From the NCBI RefSeq assembly GCF_011297335.1, contig NZ_JAAOTJ010000014.1, forward strand, positions 145,610 through 209,609: a stretch of DNA of 64,000 nucleotides, in the 5' to 3' direction. A program made the position numbers and the translations under genes. The DNA comes from Catellatospora methionotrophica (GTDB taxonomy: Bacteria; Actinomycetota; Actinomycetes; Mycobacteriales; Micromonosporaceae). Numbering within the stretch: position 1 is the first letter of the stretch; each line of letters opens with the position of its first letter. Positions 1-8,030 of the stretch are shown here, piece after piece. The notes under the pieces were generated by a model, which was given only the letters and a program-made list of their open reading frames with translations, made no database searches and was not told the origin of the DNA.

Positions 1-32
1 GCCGAACCGCGGGGTCAGGCGCAGATGAGGCG

Positions 33-503
33 TCAGTCGCGTTTTTCCGGGATGTCCACCTCGCCGCGCCATGCGCCGGTCTCTGCGCCGCGCTCTTCCA
101 TGAACTCCTTGAACCGCTGGGCGTCGGCCTTGACCTGGCGGCTGTCCGCGCCGATCGCACTGCCGACGTTCTCCACGAACCCTTCGGGCTTCCAGTCCAG
201 TTGGACGGTCACCCGGGTGTCGGACTCGCCGAGGCGGTGGAAGGTGACCACACCGGCGTGTTCGGTCTCACCGCTGGTGCTCTTCCAGGCGATCCGCTCG
301 TCCGGGTGCTGCTCGGTGATCTCAGTGTCGAACTCCCGCTTTGCCCCGGCTACGTCGACGACCCAGTGGCTGTGGGTGTCGTCGATCTGGCGGACCGACT
401 CGACGCCCTTCATGAAGTGCGGGAAGGACTCGAACTGGGTCCACTGGTTGTACGCCGTGCGAACCGGCACATGAACGTCGACGGATTCTGTCACCGTGCT
501 CAT
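33..503 (-). CDS. SRPBCC (cyclase/dehydrase-like) family protein
   Basis: A 156-residue protein with the SRPBCC / polyketide cyclase-dehydrase pattern. The N-terminus (TESVDVHVPVRTAYNQW) is the usual first strand and helix, followed by an FPHFMKGVESV segment, alternating strands (THSHWVVDVAG, ERIAWKSTSGE, AGVVTFHRL, TRVTVQLDW) and a long C-terminal helix (ADSRQVKADAQRFKEFMEERG). The family forms a helix-grip fold that binds small hydrophobic ligands; in actinomycetes such single-domain copies are usually cytoplasmic and uncharacterised. The ATG at 503 is chosen because an AGGAGG box lies just upstream; the open frame runs on to 1343 but that extension is not protein-like. A decayed partial copy lies at about 11564-11680. 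The ligand is unknown. Confidence 0.85.
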   Translation of the reverse strand: MSTVTESVDVHVPVRTAYNQWTQFESFPHFMKGVESVRQIDDTHSHWVVDVAGAKREFDTEITEQHPDERIAWKSTSGETEHAGVVTFHRLGESDTRVTVQLDWKPEGFVENVGSAIGADSRQVKADAQRFKEFMEERGAETGAWRGEVDIPEKRD

Positions 504-667
504 CGAACGCCTCCTCGGCATCAGGTCAAGATCGTGACCGCGCCAAGGCTTATTACCCGATTCGCGCATATTTAAACCGGCAGGACCCAGCCCCTGGAAG
601 GGCGCACACACCTCACCCGTGACGATCGGCAGCCGTGTGGCGCGCTGCTGGCCGCGTAGCTCCGCAC

Positions 668-1018
668 TCAGCGCTTCCGGACTGGCAACCGCAGGTAGGA
701 CGGGGTGGAGCCTCCAGTGTGGATGACGTGTCGACCGGTGTTGGCGCCGACGTACTCGCCGATGCCGGCCATCATGGTGCCGAGCAGGTTGCGTACGCTG
801 ATGGCGAACCGCAGTTGCTCGCCGGGGTTGAACCGCAGCCCGATGGGCAGCAGGTCGATCTCGATGTCGACGACCTGGCCGGGGGAGATTTTGTCGACGC
901 GGTCGAAGGAGTGCGCTGGGACGTCCTCGGTAGACAGGATCGGGTCGATGTGTCGTGCCGAGGTGCGTAGCCGACCGTCGGAACCCTTGTACTTCCGCAG
1001 GCCAGCGAACCGGTCCTG
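668..1018 (-). pseudogene. C-terminal fragment of a CocE/NonD-family hydrolase
   Basis: The last ~115 residues match the C-terminal beta-sandwich of CocE/NonD-type (X-Pro dipeptidyl-peptidase, S15) hydrolases: LRKY..DGR, DPILSTEDVPAHSFDRVDK, IDLLPIGLRFNPGEQLRFAIS, GRHVIHTGG and a final SYLRLPV. The alpha/beta-hydrolase domain with the Ser-Asp-His triad is absent, and the sequence upstream of about 1018 in this frame is not recognisable. A full member has about 550-600 residues, so this is a gene tail without its catalytic part, presumably not functional. Confidence 0.7.
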
Positions 1019-1238
1019 CCGACGGTGATCGCGAGGGTCTCGCCAGCTGCGGCATCGAAGCCGCACGACCGCATCGAAGCTGAGCAAGCGGCCGGGTTGT
1101 CGGCTGAAGCTCCACGGCCGACGAAGCGGCGACGACTGCGGTGCACCGCCGGACCCACGTGTCAGGCGTCACAGTCCATCTCGGATTCGCCGACCCCGGC
1201 GCGGCAATGGGCGCACGGTCGTCAATGAAGGGCTGGCA

Positions 1239-1541
1239 ATGGGCCAAGAAATGTTCTCGTTCGTCGATCTGCTCGTGGTCGGAGCCGTCGCGCTGGCGCT
1301 GGGCGCCCTGGCGACCGTCGTCTTCCTGTCCTCGGCAGTGCACGAGATGCGCACCGCCAGGTCAGCCGCGACCCGCCAGCGCCGCCAAGCGGCCGAACTG
1401 CTCCGCCTGGCCGAACAGCCCGGTGCTTTGACCGGTGGTGCCTGGAACGCCGACCTGCTGCGCCGGGTGCAGTCTGAGCGGCTGCCGCTCAATCGCGGGC
1501 ACGCCTGGCGGACGTCCGGGCCCCGTCACCGTGAGCTGTGA
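1239..1541 (+). CDS. Small single-pass membrane protein, hypothetical
   Basis: A 100-residue reading frame with one clear membrane segment near the N-terminus (FSFVDLLVVGAVALALGALA, continuing VVFLSS, residues about 6-31). A charged, Arg/Ala-rich helix follows (HEMRTARSAATRQRRQAAELLRL), then an Arg-rich tail. An AGGG-containing stretch sits about 10 bases before the ATG; a second ATG four codons on is possible. I recognise no family. The hydrophobic/amphipathic layout and codon use argue for a real gene, but a chance frame cannot be excluded. Confidence 0.45.
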   Translation: MGQEMFSFVDLLVVGAVALALGALATVVFLSSAVHEMRTARSAATRQRRQAAELLRLAEQPGALTGGAWNADLLRRVQSERLPLNRGHAWRTSGPRHREL

Positions 1542-1745
1542 GCGAGCGCCTGGCGCACATCGCGACGATGAGCCGGTGGACCGACCGCCGGTTTCAGGTC
1601 GCGTCAGACGTGCCCAGTCGAGCGACTGGGGTACACCACGCGGCCGTAAGGGTAGGATCTTCACGTTGACTGATTGATCTTCCACTGCCCCGGACCTCGG
1701 CAGCTTGCTGGACGAGCCAGAGGCGAGGACGTGGATAAGCACCCC

Positions 1746-2150
1746 ATGAGCATCAGTGTCGCTCGTAGCCCTGGAGGGCGAATCGCCTGCATGTCCATAG
1801 CCGGCGACGTCGACTTGGTCGACCCTGTCGATGTGGACGTCGCTCAGCGTCAGCTGGTGGGCATGTCCTGCGATGTTCTGTACGTGGATCTTGCGCGCGT
1901 CACCTTCGGCGGATCTGGCTTGATTCATTACCTCTACAACGTCTCGGAGCAGCTACCGGACGTGCCGATAACGCTCTGCGGATCGACGGAGATCACTCGC
2001 CAGGTCCTCGAACTGGCAGGCCTGGACGGGCTTGCCGCCATGTGCGACAGCCTGCCGCAAGACTGGGCGTCGGCGAAGACGTCGCCTGCCTCCGACCTGC
2101 GGCTGGCCGGGGATCGGGTGACACCGGTCAGGCCGCAACCAGCCACGTGA
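1746..2150 (+). CDS. STAS-domain protein (anti-sigma factor antagonist-like)
   Basis: A 134-residue protein with one STAS domain, the fold of SpoIIAA/RsbV. Visible elements are the first strand (RIACMSIAGDVDLV), the central strand with the segment where the phosphorylatable serine sits (VLYVDLARVTFGGSGLIHYL), the next helix (LYNVSEQLP) and the last strand-helix unit (ITLCGSTEITRQVLELAGL). In the family a Ser/Thr after the DLxxV strand is phosphorylated by an RsbW-type kinase; here GGSG offers that serine. GTG at 1731 is an alternative start with a better-spaced GA-rich box. It faces a HATPase gene tail to tail, so the two could form a partner-switching pair. Confidence 0.75.
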   Translation: MSISVARSPGGRIACMSIAGDVDLVDPVDVDVAQRQLVGMSCDVLYVDLARVTFGGSGLIHYLYNVSEQLPDVPITLCGSTEITRQVLELAGLDGLAAMCDSLPQDWASAKTSPASDLRLAGDRVTPVRPQPAT

Positions 2151-2248
2151 GAAGACCGGGTCGTCGACGCGCATCGCGCGGCCGGCACCGGCGTCGCTGC
2201 GTGACCGCATCGCCGTCCTTGGTGGCTGATGGAACGATCGAGCCTGGT

Positions 2249-2683
2249 TCAGGCGCTGACGGCGGATGCGCAGCCGTTCAGGTTCATCACGAGCCGCCAT
2301 ACGTTCGTTCCCGGTCGGCTGTAGAGGTCGACCCGGTCGCATACTTCGTCGGCGATCCTCAGTCCCCATCCGCCAGGCGATGCGGAGGAGCGTCCGGGCG
2401 GCGCGAAGGTGCCGCTGTCGGTGACTTCGCTGATGAGTGCGCCCGTCTCGCTCCACACACGAACGGCACCGCCCTGCGACGTATGGCGCAGAACGTTCGT
2501 GGCGATCTCACTGATCGCGACCCCCAGCGCGGGTAGCCGTGTAGCACACAGCCCGAGACTCTGGGCGCACTCGCTCGCGAATGTCCGGACTCGGCTGAGG
2601 TCGCCGGCAACGTCGAAAACCAGAACGGGGACGCCGGCCGGAGGCGGGTCGAAAGGTCTGCTCACCACATTCACATCGTTCAC
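2249..2683 (-). CDS. HATPase-fold anti-sigma factor / serine kinase (RsbW-like)
   Basis: About 145 residues with the GHKL ATPase fold of RsbW/SpoIIAB-type kinases. The N-box is seen in LPALGVAISEIATNVLRHT, with the Mg-binding Asn; then VRVWSETGALISEVTDSGTF contains the D-x-G of the G1 box, and GGWGLRIADEVCDRVDLYS is the G2 box. The open frame extends to 2803, but the upstream part is low-complexity and I take the GTG at 2683 as start; this is uncertain. Such proteins bind a sigma factor or phosphorylate a STAS partner; the STAS gene at 1746-2150 is the obvious candidate. No sigma factor is adjacent. Confidence 0.75.
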   Translation of the reverse strand: MNDVNVVSRPFDPPPAGVPVLVFDVAGDLSRVRTFASECAQSLGLCATRLPALGVAISEIATNVLRHTSQGGAVRVWSETGALISEVTDSGTFAPPGRSSASPGGWGLRIADEVCDRVDLYSRPGTNVWRLVMNLNGCASAVSA

Positions 2684-2914
2684 CGCTCTGAGTGCCGTGC
2701 TCGAGCTATACCGGCCGTGACGCCTGGTAGCTGCGGATACGGCGTACTGGCCGCCTACACCGCAAGACTCTTGTCTACCCGATGTAAGTGGAATCAAACT
2801 CATCCCGCTCGACGCGGCCCGCCCTTTCGCTCAAAGGCTCACTGCCCCGTGCGCTCGCGGACCTCGGGATTGGTCGGTCACGCCGCGATGGTGCGTTGTG
2901 GCCTGCCGGCTCGC

Positions 2915-3517
2915 CTACGACGGCAGCTCCACGCCGACGACCTGCGCGGCGTAGCCGGTCATGAGGCGCAGTGCGTCATGCCGGTTCACCGACGTGCCGG
3001 TGATGATGTGGTAGCCGTAGGCGTCCTCTAGGGCGACCAGATTGCGGGCGGCGTCGGCCGCGGGCACCGCGAGCCGGAAGGCCTGCCGGTCGGCGCCGTC
3101 GCGCAGGATGTGCTCGTAGAGTTCGGCTTGGCGGTCGAACAGGCTGCGTCGCATGGCGGCCTCGCCGTGGCGCATCCTGGCCTGGGGGGAGAATTCGTAC
3201 AGCAGGCAGCACAGCTCGTCGTCGGGTCCGGACGGCAGCCCGGAGTCGATCATCGCGGCGAGGCGCCGTGTGGGGTCGTCGTGGAGTGTGGCGGCGTGAC
3301 TGCGGTGCAGGTAGAAACGTTCGACGGCCTCGTCGTAGACGTCTTGGAACAGGTCCTGCACGTCGCGGAAGTAGTAGGTGACGGTGCCGGGCGACATGCC
3401 GGCCGCGTCGGCGATGTCGCGTACGCGCACATGTGCCAGGCCTCGCGCCATGATCGCAGACCGGGTGGCGGCCAACAGGTAGGCGCGGCGCGCGTCCTGC
3501 CGCTTGGGTCGTGCCAC
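2915..3517 (-). CDS. TetR/AcrR-family transcriptional regulator
   Basis: A 200-residue TetR-type regulator. The N-terminal DNA-binding domain is clear: RPKRQDARRAYLLAATRSAI, ARGLAHVRVRDIADAAGMSPGTVTYYF (helix-turn-helix, about residues 28-54) and DVQDLFQDVYDEAVERF. The rest is an all-helical ligand and dimer domain with no recognisable specificity; CCLLYEFSPQARM resembles C-terminal domains of TetR proteins acting in amine or nucleoside metabolism. GTG at 3517 is preceded by GGGAGAGA at good spacing. Flanking genes are unrelated, so the target is unknown; regulation of its own promoter is the usual arrangement. Confidence 0.85.
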   Translation of the reverse strand: MARPKRQDARRAYLLAATRSAIMARGLAHVRVRDIADAAGMSPGTVTYYFRDVQDLFQDVYDEAVERFYLHRSHAATLHDDPTRRLAAMIDSGLPSGPDDELCCLLYEFSPQARMRHGEAAMRRSLFDRQAELYEHILRDGADRQAFRLAVPAADAARNLVALEDAYGYHIITGTSVNRHDALRLMTGYAAQVVGVELPS

Positions 3518-3631
3518 ATTCTCTCCCGTCGCATGCGTGCGCACCACCGTACCGCCGCCGTCGGCCGGGTCCGCCGAGACGTGTTCTCTGCCGTTGTGCA
3601 CGAGAATCGGCGGCCTTACTCCGCGCCCGCC

Positions 3632-3764
3632 ATGCGGGACTGGACCTGCCCGGCGAACCCGGGCCGCACACGCGATGACCGACGTGGCCGGCGTCGGGGT
3701 CGGCACCATCACCCTCATCGAACGGCAAGGCCGCCGCGCAGGGCCGGTGCGCACCGGCCGGTGA
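3632..3764 (+). pseudogene. Frameshifted 5-prime remnant of a P1-family aminopeptidase (DmpA-like)
   Basis: Read in changing frames, this short stretch matches the start of P1-family (DmpA / L-aminopeptidase D-esterase) proteins. It runs from an ATG followed by RD, to LDLPGEPGPH in the +1 frame, and then, after a further shift near 3673, AMTDVAGVGVGTITLIE and GPVRTG. Family members normally continue for more than 300 residues, but here homology stops at the palindrome at 3749-3777, whose left arm is the PVRTG coding sequence. At least two frameshifts and the loss of the rest of the gene make this a decayed fragment. Confidence 0.55.
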
Positions 3765-3777
3765 CCGGCCGGTGCGC
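3749..3777. terminator. Perfect palindrome, probable terminator
   Basis: Two 14-base arms (GCGCACCGGCCGGT and its exact complement) with one central base form a hairpin about 30 bp beyond the stop of the minus-strand NlpC/P60 gene. There is no T-run, as is common for actinomycete terminators. It could also stop leftover transcription of the P1-peptidase remnant. Confidence 0.6.
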
Positions 3778-3805
3778 AGCGCCCGGTGGGAGGTCCGGGC
3801 GGTCT

Positions 3806-4327
3806 TCAGTACCCGTGGGGAGTGAGTACGTCGATGAACAGGGGGTCGGGTTCGGTGCCGCCGAGAGTCACGCTGTCGCGTTTGACATAGCCGTAGTAGG
3901 CGTTGGCGTCGACGACCCGGTTGTTGCCGATGTAGACGCCCGTGTGGTCCAGGTCGCCGCCGTAGCGGATGCCGTCGTCGGGGTCGGTGTCCCAGAAGAC
4001 CAGGTCACCTGGCCGCGGATTCGTGACACGTCGTCCCTGGTTGATCTGGCCCTGCAACCAGTAGTTCAACTGCAGCCCGCGGCCGGTCGCGCGCTCGGTG
4101 CCGTCCCAGATCGCGTGGCGGTTCAGGCATTCGCAGTCCACCGCCTGCGTGCCGCACGTCCATCCGTATGCGAGCTTGTATGGCGTCCCCAGGTAGGCCT
4201 CGGCCGCATCCACCACGGCGGCTCGTACCCCGATGGCCTGCGCCGGCGTCGGGGCCACGACCAGTGGCGTCACGATGACGGCCAGGCCACACATGAGCCG
4301 GGCGATCATCCGTTTCCACAGTCCCAT
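3806..4327 (-). CDS. Secreted NlpC/P60-family cell-wall peptidase
   Basis: A 173-residue precursor. The N-terminus (MGLWKRMIARLMCGLAVIV ... TPAQA) is a Sec signal peptide with an A-x-A-like cleavage site around residues 29-32. The mature part is one NlpC/P60 domain: helix VVDAAEAYLGTPYKLAYGW, nucleophile region AVDCECLNR (Cys65), PRPGDLVFWDTDP, then the catalytic His in LDHTGVYIGNNRVVDA (about His129). Members cleave D-Glu-diamino acid bonds in peptidoglycan stems. The usual D-C-S-G motif reads D-C-E-C here, which is atypical and could affect activity. ATG 4327 is preferred to 4342 because GGAGTGGG precedes it. It stands alone on the minus strand. Confidence 0.8.
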   Translation of the reverse strand: MGLWKRMIARLMCGLAVIVTPLVVAPTPAQAIGVRAAVVDAAEAYLGTPYKLAYGWTCGTQAVDCECLNRHAIWDGTERATGRGLQLNYWLQGQINQGRRVTNPRPGDLVFWDTDPDDGIRYGGDLDHTGVYIGNNRVVDANAYYGYVKRDSVTLGGTEPDPLFIDVLTPHGY

Positions 4328-4442
4328 CCGTACCCACTCCATCCGTTATTCGTCGTACGACACAGTAAACAATGTCTGTCGATGGAAGGGAAGAGGTACG
4401 CCTGGTCCCGGGCGGTGATCAACGCCCGGGACCAGGTGGCCT

Positions 4443-5144
4443 TCAGTGCGCGAACCGGCCGCGGAGCAGGCCGGCGATGGCAGCTGACACCCACAGCATG
4501 GGCAGCGCCGCGCCGGCGGCCACCAGCCGGAAGTCGCCTGCGCCGAGCCCGGCACCCATCAGCAGGACGTAACCGGCCACCACTGCCCAGGCCAGCACTG
4601 CCTAGCCCGGCCGGCGCAGCCGTAGGAAGCGGCGTGAGAACACCAGGCACACGCCGACCAGCGCCAGTCCCATCGCCGGAGCCGCGAAGGCGTGCAGCGT
4701 GCCGTGCCAGCTCCACGTGGACGGGTCAGGCGCACCCTGTGGCGTGCCCGCCGGGAAGCCTGAAGCCGGGTCGGTGACGAAGACCCCGCCCCAGACCAGC
4801 GCTGCGCCGTAGGCGGCGACGAGGATCGGCCCCCAGGTGCCCGCGGGCCGACCTCGCAGCAATCGGCGGATGCCGAACGCGGAGCCGATGGCCAGCACAC
4901 CGCACAGGAGGAAGTTGACGATCTGGATCCACCCGGCCTCACCCAGGCTCAGCAGGCTCATCGGCTGGCTCCTGGCGTCTACGCCGTCTCGGACAGCCTG
5001 CTGCACCACGACGGTGGCCAGGAACAGCGGGCCGGCCAACACGCCACCGGCCAACAGTGCGCGGGTGCCCGGGGTCGGCGCCGCGACCGTGTCCTTCGGT
5101 GCGGCGGGAGTGGGAGCGGGGAGAGTGGGAACGGTGACGGTCAT
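4443..5144 (-). pseudogene. DUF998-type membrane protein interrupted by an in-frame amber codon
   Basis: The ATG at 5144 (GGAG box 6 bases upstream) opens a polytopic membrane protein of the DUF998 type: ALLAGGVLAGPLFLATVVVQ, SLLSLGEAGWIQIVNFLLCG, a loop GTWGPILVAAYGAALVWGG with FVTDPASGFPAGTPQ, and HAFAAPAMGLALVGVCLVFS. A TAG at 4602-4604 ends it after RRPG. The same frame then continues as good membrane-protein sequence (AVLAWAVVAGYVLLMGAG, ALPMLWVSAAIAGLLRGRFAH) to a TGA at 4443-4445, giving the family's normal ~230 residues. One C-to-T change (CAG to TAG) explains it. It is the last gene of the VOC/DUF1801 operon. Confidence 0.75.
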
Positions 5145-5177
5145 GGCTACTCCGTGGGTCAGCATATGGATGGGGGC

Positions 5178-5567
5178 CTAGATGGTGCTGGCATCCTGCG
5201 GATACCAGCGCAGTTCCACGACGTTGCCGTCCGGGTCGCGGACATAGATCGATGTCGCGTCACCTCGCGCACCGAACCGGCCGACAGGCCCCTCGATGAC
5301 GGAGAAGCTGCCCGAGTCGATGACTTCCTGCCAGGCCAGTGGCTGCACGACCAGGCAGATGTGGTCGACGTTCGACTCACCCCGCGGGTAGCTGACCAGA
5401 TCGATGATGGTGTCCGTGCTGACCCGTACGGAGGGGAAGCCGACCTGCCCGGCCCGCCACTCGTCGACACGGACCGGTTCCAGACCGAGGAGCCCGCAGT
5501 AGAACTCCAGGGAGCGTTCGACGTCGGCGACGTTGAGCACCAGGTGGTCGAAGGCGATCACGCGCAT
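5178..5567 (-). CDS. VOC-family (glyoxalase/dioxygenase-fold) protein
   Basis: A 129-residue single-module vicinal-oxygen-chelate protein: FDHLVLNVADVERSLEFYCGLLGLEPV at the start (metal ligand His8), then DHICLVVQP in the middle and YVRDPDGNVVELRWY near the end, the latter with the usual Glu ligand. Members include glyoxalase I, ring-cleavage dioxygenases and resistance proteins; no substrate can be named. It lies between the DUF1801 and DUF998 genes on the same strand. A GTG at 5576 overlapping the DUF1801 stop codon is an equally good start and would mean translational coupling. Confidence 0.85.
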   Translation of the reverse strand: MRVIAFDHLVLNVADVERSLEFYCGLLGLEPVRVDEWRAGQVGFPSVRVSTDTIIDLVSYPRGESNVDHICLVVQPLAWQEVIDSGSFSVIEGPVGRFGARGDATSIYVRDPDGNVVELRWYPQDASTI

Positions 5568-5572
5568 CGTGT

Positions 5573-5932
5573 TCACCGGCTTTCCAGGTCGAGGGCGGCG
5601 CGCAGCCAGCCGGTGAACAGGTCCGGATCGATGTCGTCCGCCGTGGCGAGTTTCACCGATGCCATCCGGCGGGCGCCCGGCGTCAGCCGCCCGGACGGGT
5701 CGGTGACGTCCTGGCCGCGCCACAGCCCGAAGGTGACGTAGGCGGGGTACGCCTTGAGCAGGCAGACCGGTCTGCGTCCCGGATGCTCGCCGAGGCCCCA
5801 GACCGGGTGGCCGTGGTACAGGACGCCGGTCGTGCCGGGCAGCGCGGACTCGATGACGGGACGCATCGCGGCGGCGACGTCGCGCAGCGGGTGGTCGAGA
5901 CCGGCCAGGTAGTCGGTGATCTGTGCGGTCAT
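5573..5932 (-). CDS. DUF1801-domain protein
   Basis: A 119-residue protein of the YdhG/DUF1801 type. Recognisable stretches are ITDYLAGLDHPLRDVAAAMRPVI, GVLYHGHPVWGLGE, RPVCLLKAYPAYVTFGLWRG and RRMASVKLATADDIDPDLF. The fold binds a small ligand in a hydrophobic pocket; the function in bacteria is unknown. The start at 5932 has GGAG 8 bases upstream. It heads a minus-strand operon with the VOC and DUF998 genes and is divergent from a LysR gene 147 bp away, which suggests regulation by that LysR protein. Confidence 0.8.
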   Translation of the reverse strand: MTAQITDYLAGLDHPLRDVAAAMRPVIESALPGTTGVLYHGHPVWGLGEHPGRRPVCLLKAYPAYVTFGLWRGQDVTDPSGRLTPGARRMASVKLATADDIDPDLFTGWLRAALDLESR

Positions 5933-6079
5933 GGTGTGACGGCTCCAAGGGGTGGGGTGCGGGTCCGGTGCGCTCCTGCGGCACCGGGTGACGACCCCTA
6001 CTCTTCGGCAGCCGACAGCCGCGACCAAGCCAAGATCGGTCTAGGATCGTTGACCTGGATTCAACGAACTGGACGGGAC

Positions 6080-6970
6080 ATGCTGGAACGGCACGAGATC
6101 GAGACCTTCCTGACCCTCGCCGTCGAGCTGCACTTCGGGCGTACCGCCGAGAAGCTCGGCGTCACCACCGGGCGCATCAGCCACGTGGTCAAGAAGCTGG
6201 AACGCCGTATCGGCGCTCCACTTTTCGAACGCACCAGCCGCGTGGTGAGGCTCACCCCGATCGGACACCGGTTCGCCGAAGACCTCACGCCCGCCGTAGC
6301 CGGCCTGGAGCACGCCCTGCGGCGGGCCGTCGAAGCCGGCCGCGGCGTCACGGGTCGCCTGCGGGTCGCGTTCCTCGGCGAGTGGACCGCGCCGACGCTG
6401 CTCAAAGCAGTCAGCCTGTTCAACCGGCGCCACCCCGAGTGCGAGGTGAGCGTGCACGAGGTTCAGCTGTACAACTCGCGAGCCAGCCTGGTCGACGGAT
6501 CCATCGACCTGCTCCTCGCCTCGTACCCGTTCGACGGCATGGCCTGCGGCCCGACGCTGCTGCGCGAGAACCGGGTCCTGGCGGTCCCCTCCGCGCACCC
6601 GCTGGCGAAAGTGCCATCGGTGTCGCTGGAGGCTCTCGCCGACCATCCGGTCGTACAGTACCCGGCGGCCACCTCGGCGGTGTTCAAACGCGACCGCACG
6701 CCCGACCACACCCCGTCAGGCAGGCCGATACCGAAGGGGCCGGCCGGCAACACGTTCTCGGAGATGCTCACCCTCGTCGCCATGAGCAGAGGGGTGCTGC
6801 CGGTCGGCGAACACACCCGGTTGTACTACCCGCGCGCCGACGTCAGCTACGTGCCCATCCACGACGCGCCGCCGATCGAACGAGGCCTGGTCTGGCTGGA
6901 GACCAACACCACCGCCCGGGTACGCGAGTTCGTGCACGCCGCCTCCGACGCCAACACCGGCACCGTCTGA
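6080..6970 (+). CDS. LysR-family transcriptional regulator
   Basis: A 296-residue LysR regulator. The winged helix-turn-helix is at residues 3-60 (EIETFLTLAVELHFGRTAEKL, RISHVVKKLERRIGAPLFER, RLTPIG). The effector domain begins at LRVAFLGEWT and holds the usual two Rossmann-like halves (IDLLLASYPFD, VLAVPSAHPLAK, LVAMSRGVLPVGEH). It is divergent from the DUF1801-VOC-DUF998 operon across 147 bp, where its operator would be expected; no single T-N11-A box stands out. It is a paralogue of the LysR gene at 8727, with the same ELHFGRTAE signature and the same C-terminal plan (YVPI.D..P...GLVW). Confidence 0.9.
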   Translation: MLERHEIETFLTLAVELHFGRTAEKLGVTTGRISHVVKKLERRIGAPLFERTSRVVRLTPIGHRFAEDLTPAVAGLEHALRRAVEAGRGVTGRLRVAFLGEWTAPTLLKAVSLFNRRHPECEVSVHEVQLYNSRASLVDGSIDLLLASYPFDGMACGPTLLRENRVLAVPSAHPLAKVPSVSLEALADHPVVQYPAATSAVFKRDRTPDHTPSGRPIPKGPAGNTFSEMLTLVAMSRGVLPVGEHTRLYYPRADVSYVPIHDAPPIERGLVWLETNTTARVREFVHAASDANTGTV

Positions 6971-7053
6971 CGTTGCCGGTCCGCTGATCCGGGCAGCGGA
7001 GGTCGGCGGTGAGCGCGCCCCGGAACGTACAGCGATGACGGCTCGGTGGGTGG

Positions 7054-7087
7054 CCCGGTGGCGCCCTCGGTAGGCGCCCGCACCGGG
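7054..7087. terminator. Bipartite hairpin between convergent genes
   Basis: Outer arms CCCGGT / ACCGGG enclose inner arms GGCGCC / GGCGCC with a 7-base loop and a 3-base bulge. It lies between the ends of the plus-strand LysR gene and the minus-strand GNAT gene, where a shared terminator is expected. Confidence 0.4.
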
Positions 7088-7097
7088 TAACCGGTGG

Positions 7098-8030
7098 TCA
7101 ATGCCAGGCCATGTTGATGGCGCGTTCGAAGGTGGCGTACCCGGCGCGGGCGAACGCGTCGGCCATCGGCTCGTTGTCCAGATCGGTGGCCGCCCTGATG
7201 TAGGCGGCACCGTGGGCGGCCAGCACGCGGGTGCCTTCGGCGAGGATGGCGTCGACGTAGCCGCGGCCACGATGTTCGGGGAGCACGCCGAGGTACGCGA
7301 TGATCGGGTGGTAGGAGTTGCGGGCGGCGATGACGAACCCGACCGGTTCCCCGGTGCCCGGCAGCTGCGCGATCTGCCACCAGTCACGCGGGCTGGTGAA
7401 GCTCGCGAACTCGCCGTGCAACTGCGCGGTGGCGGTGTCGCGGGCCGGCATCGTAGCCAGGTCTGCCCGGCTGTGATGGTCGAGCGTGCCGTCCAGCACC
7501 CGGGTCATCAGGTCGATCAGCTCGGCCGGGTCGTCGGCCGGCCGGAACGCCAACCGCGAAGCGGCTGGTGGCACCGCGGTCCCGGGACCCCACTGCAGGC
7601 GCAGGCGTTCGACGGTGAGTTTCGCACCTGTCTCGGACAGCAGCGCCATCCGGGTCTCGACCGCCCGCCGGGCGGCGGGGTCGTCGCGCCAGTCGCCCGG
7701 CACGTAGCGACCGTATTCGGGCGGCTGGCCACCGGTCGGCACGACGGCCGCGAACGCCGCCGCGAGCAGTCGCCGGGCGACGTCCGGCTCGCTGTCGTCG
7801 AGGTCGAAGATGTCCAGGAACACCGGCGCGTCGCCACCGGGCCGCGACCACCAGGCGACCCGGGCCAGTACGGTGTCACCGCGCTGCGCCAGCCACATCC
7901 ACTCCGGTCGGCGGCGGCCTTCGGCGAGGTCGTCGGCCAGCTCGTGGTTGAGGGTGTAGTCGAGACGGTTGAACAGCGCGATCTCGGCCGGTCCGGTGAT
8001 CGGCCGGATGACCAGGTCGTCGGCGCTCAT
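7098..8030 (-). CDS. GNAT-family N-acetyltransferase (tandem-domain)
   Basis: A 310-residue protein with a degenerate GNAT fold in the N-terminal half (LVIRPITGPAEIALFNRLDYT, EWMWLAQRGDTVLARVAWWSR, VARRLLAAAFAAVVP) and a canonical one in the C-terminal half. There GFVIAARNSYHPIIAYLGVLPEHRGRGYVDAIL carries the acetyl-CoA pyrophosphate-binding R-G-x-G-like loop, followed by YIRAATDLDNEPMADAFARAGY. Such tandem GNATs acetylate small amines or antibiotics; the acceptor is not predictable. Its ATG overlaps the stop of the DHFR-like gene by four bases (ATGA), so the two are co-translated, divergent from the LysR gene at 8727. Confidence 0.85.
   Translation of the reverse strand: MSADDLVIRPITGPAEIALFNRLDYTLNHELADDLAEGRRRPEWMWLAQRGDTVLARVAWWSRPGGDAPVFLDIFDLDDSEPDVARRLLAAAFAAVVPTGGQPPEYGRYVPGDWRDDPAARRAVETRMALLSETGAKLTVERLRLQWGPGTAVPPAASRLAFRPADDPAELIDLMTRVLDGTLDHHSRADLATMPARDTATAQLHGEFASFTSPRDWWQIAQLPGTGEPVGFVIAARNSYHPIIAYLGVLPEHRGRGYVDAILAEGTRVLAAHGAAYIRAATDLDNEPMADAFARAGYATFERAINMAWH

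Noticed and set aside
33..1343. 436-residue minus-strand frame covering the SRPBCC gene and 840 bp upstream
   Set aside because: Only the last 156 codons are protein-like; the rest is Arg/Pro-rich shadow sequence, and a clear ribosome site marks the internal start at 503.
3110..4777. 555-residue plus-strand frame
   Set aside because: It runs antisense to TetR, NlpC/P60 and DUF998 genes with shadow composition.
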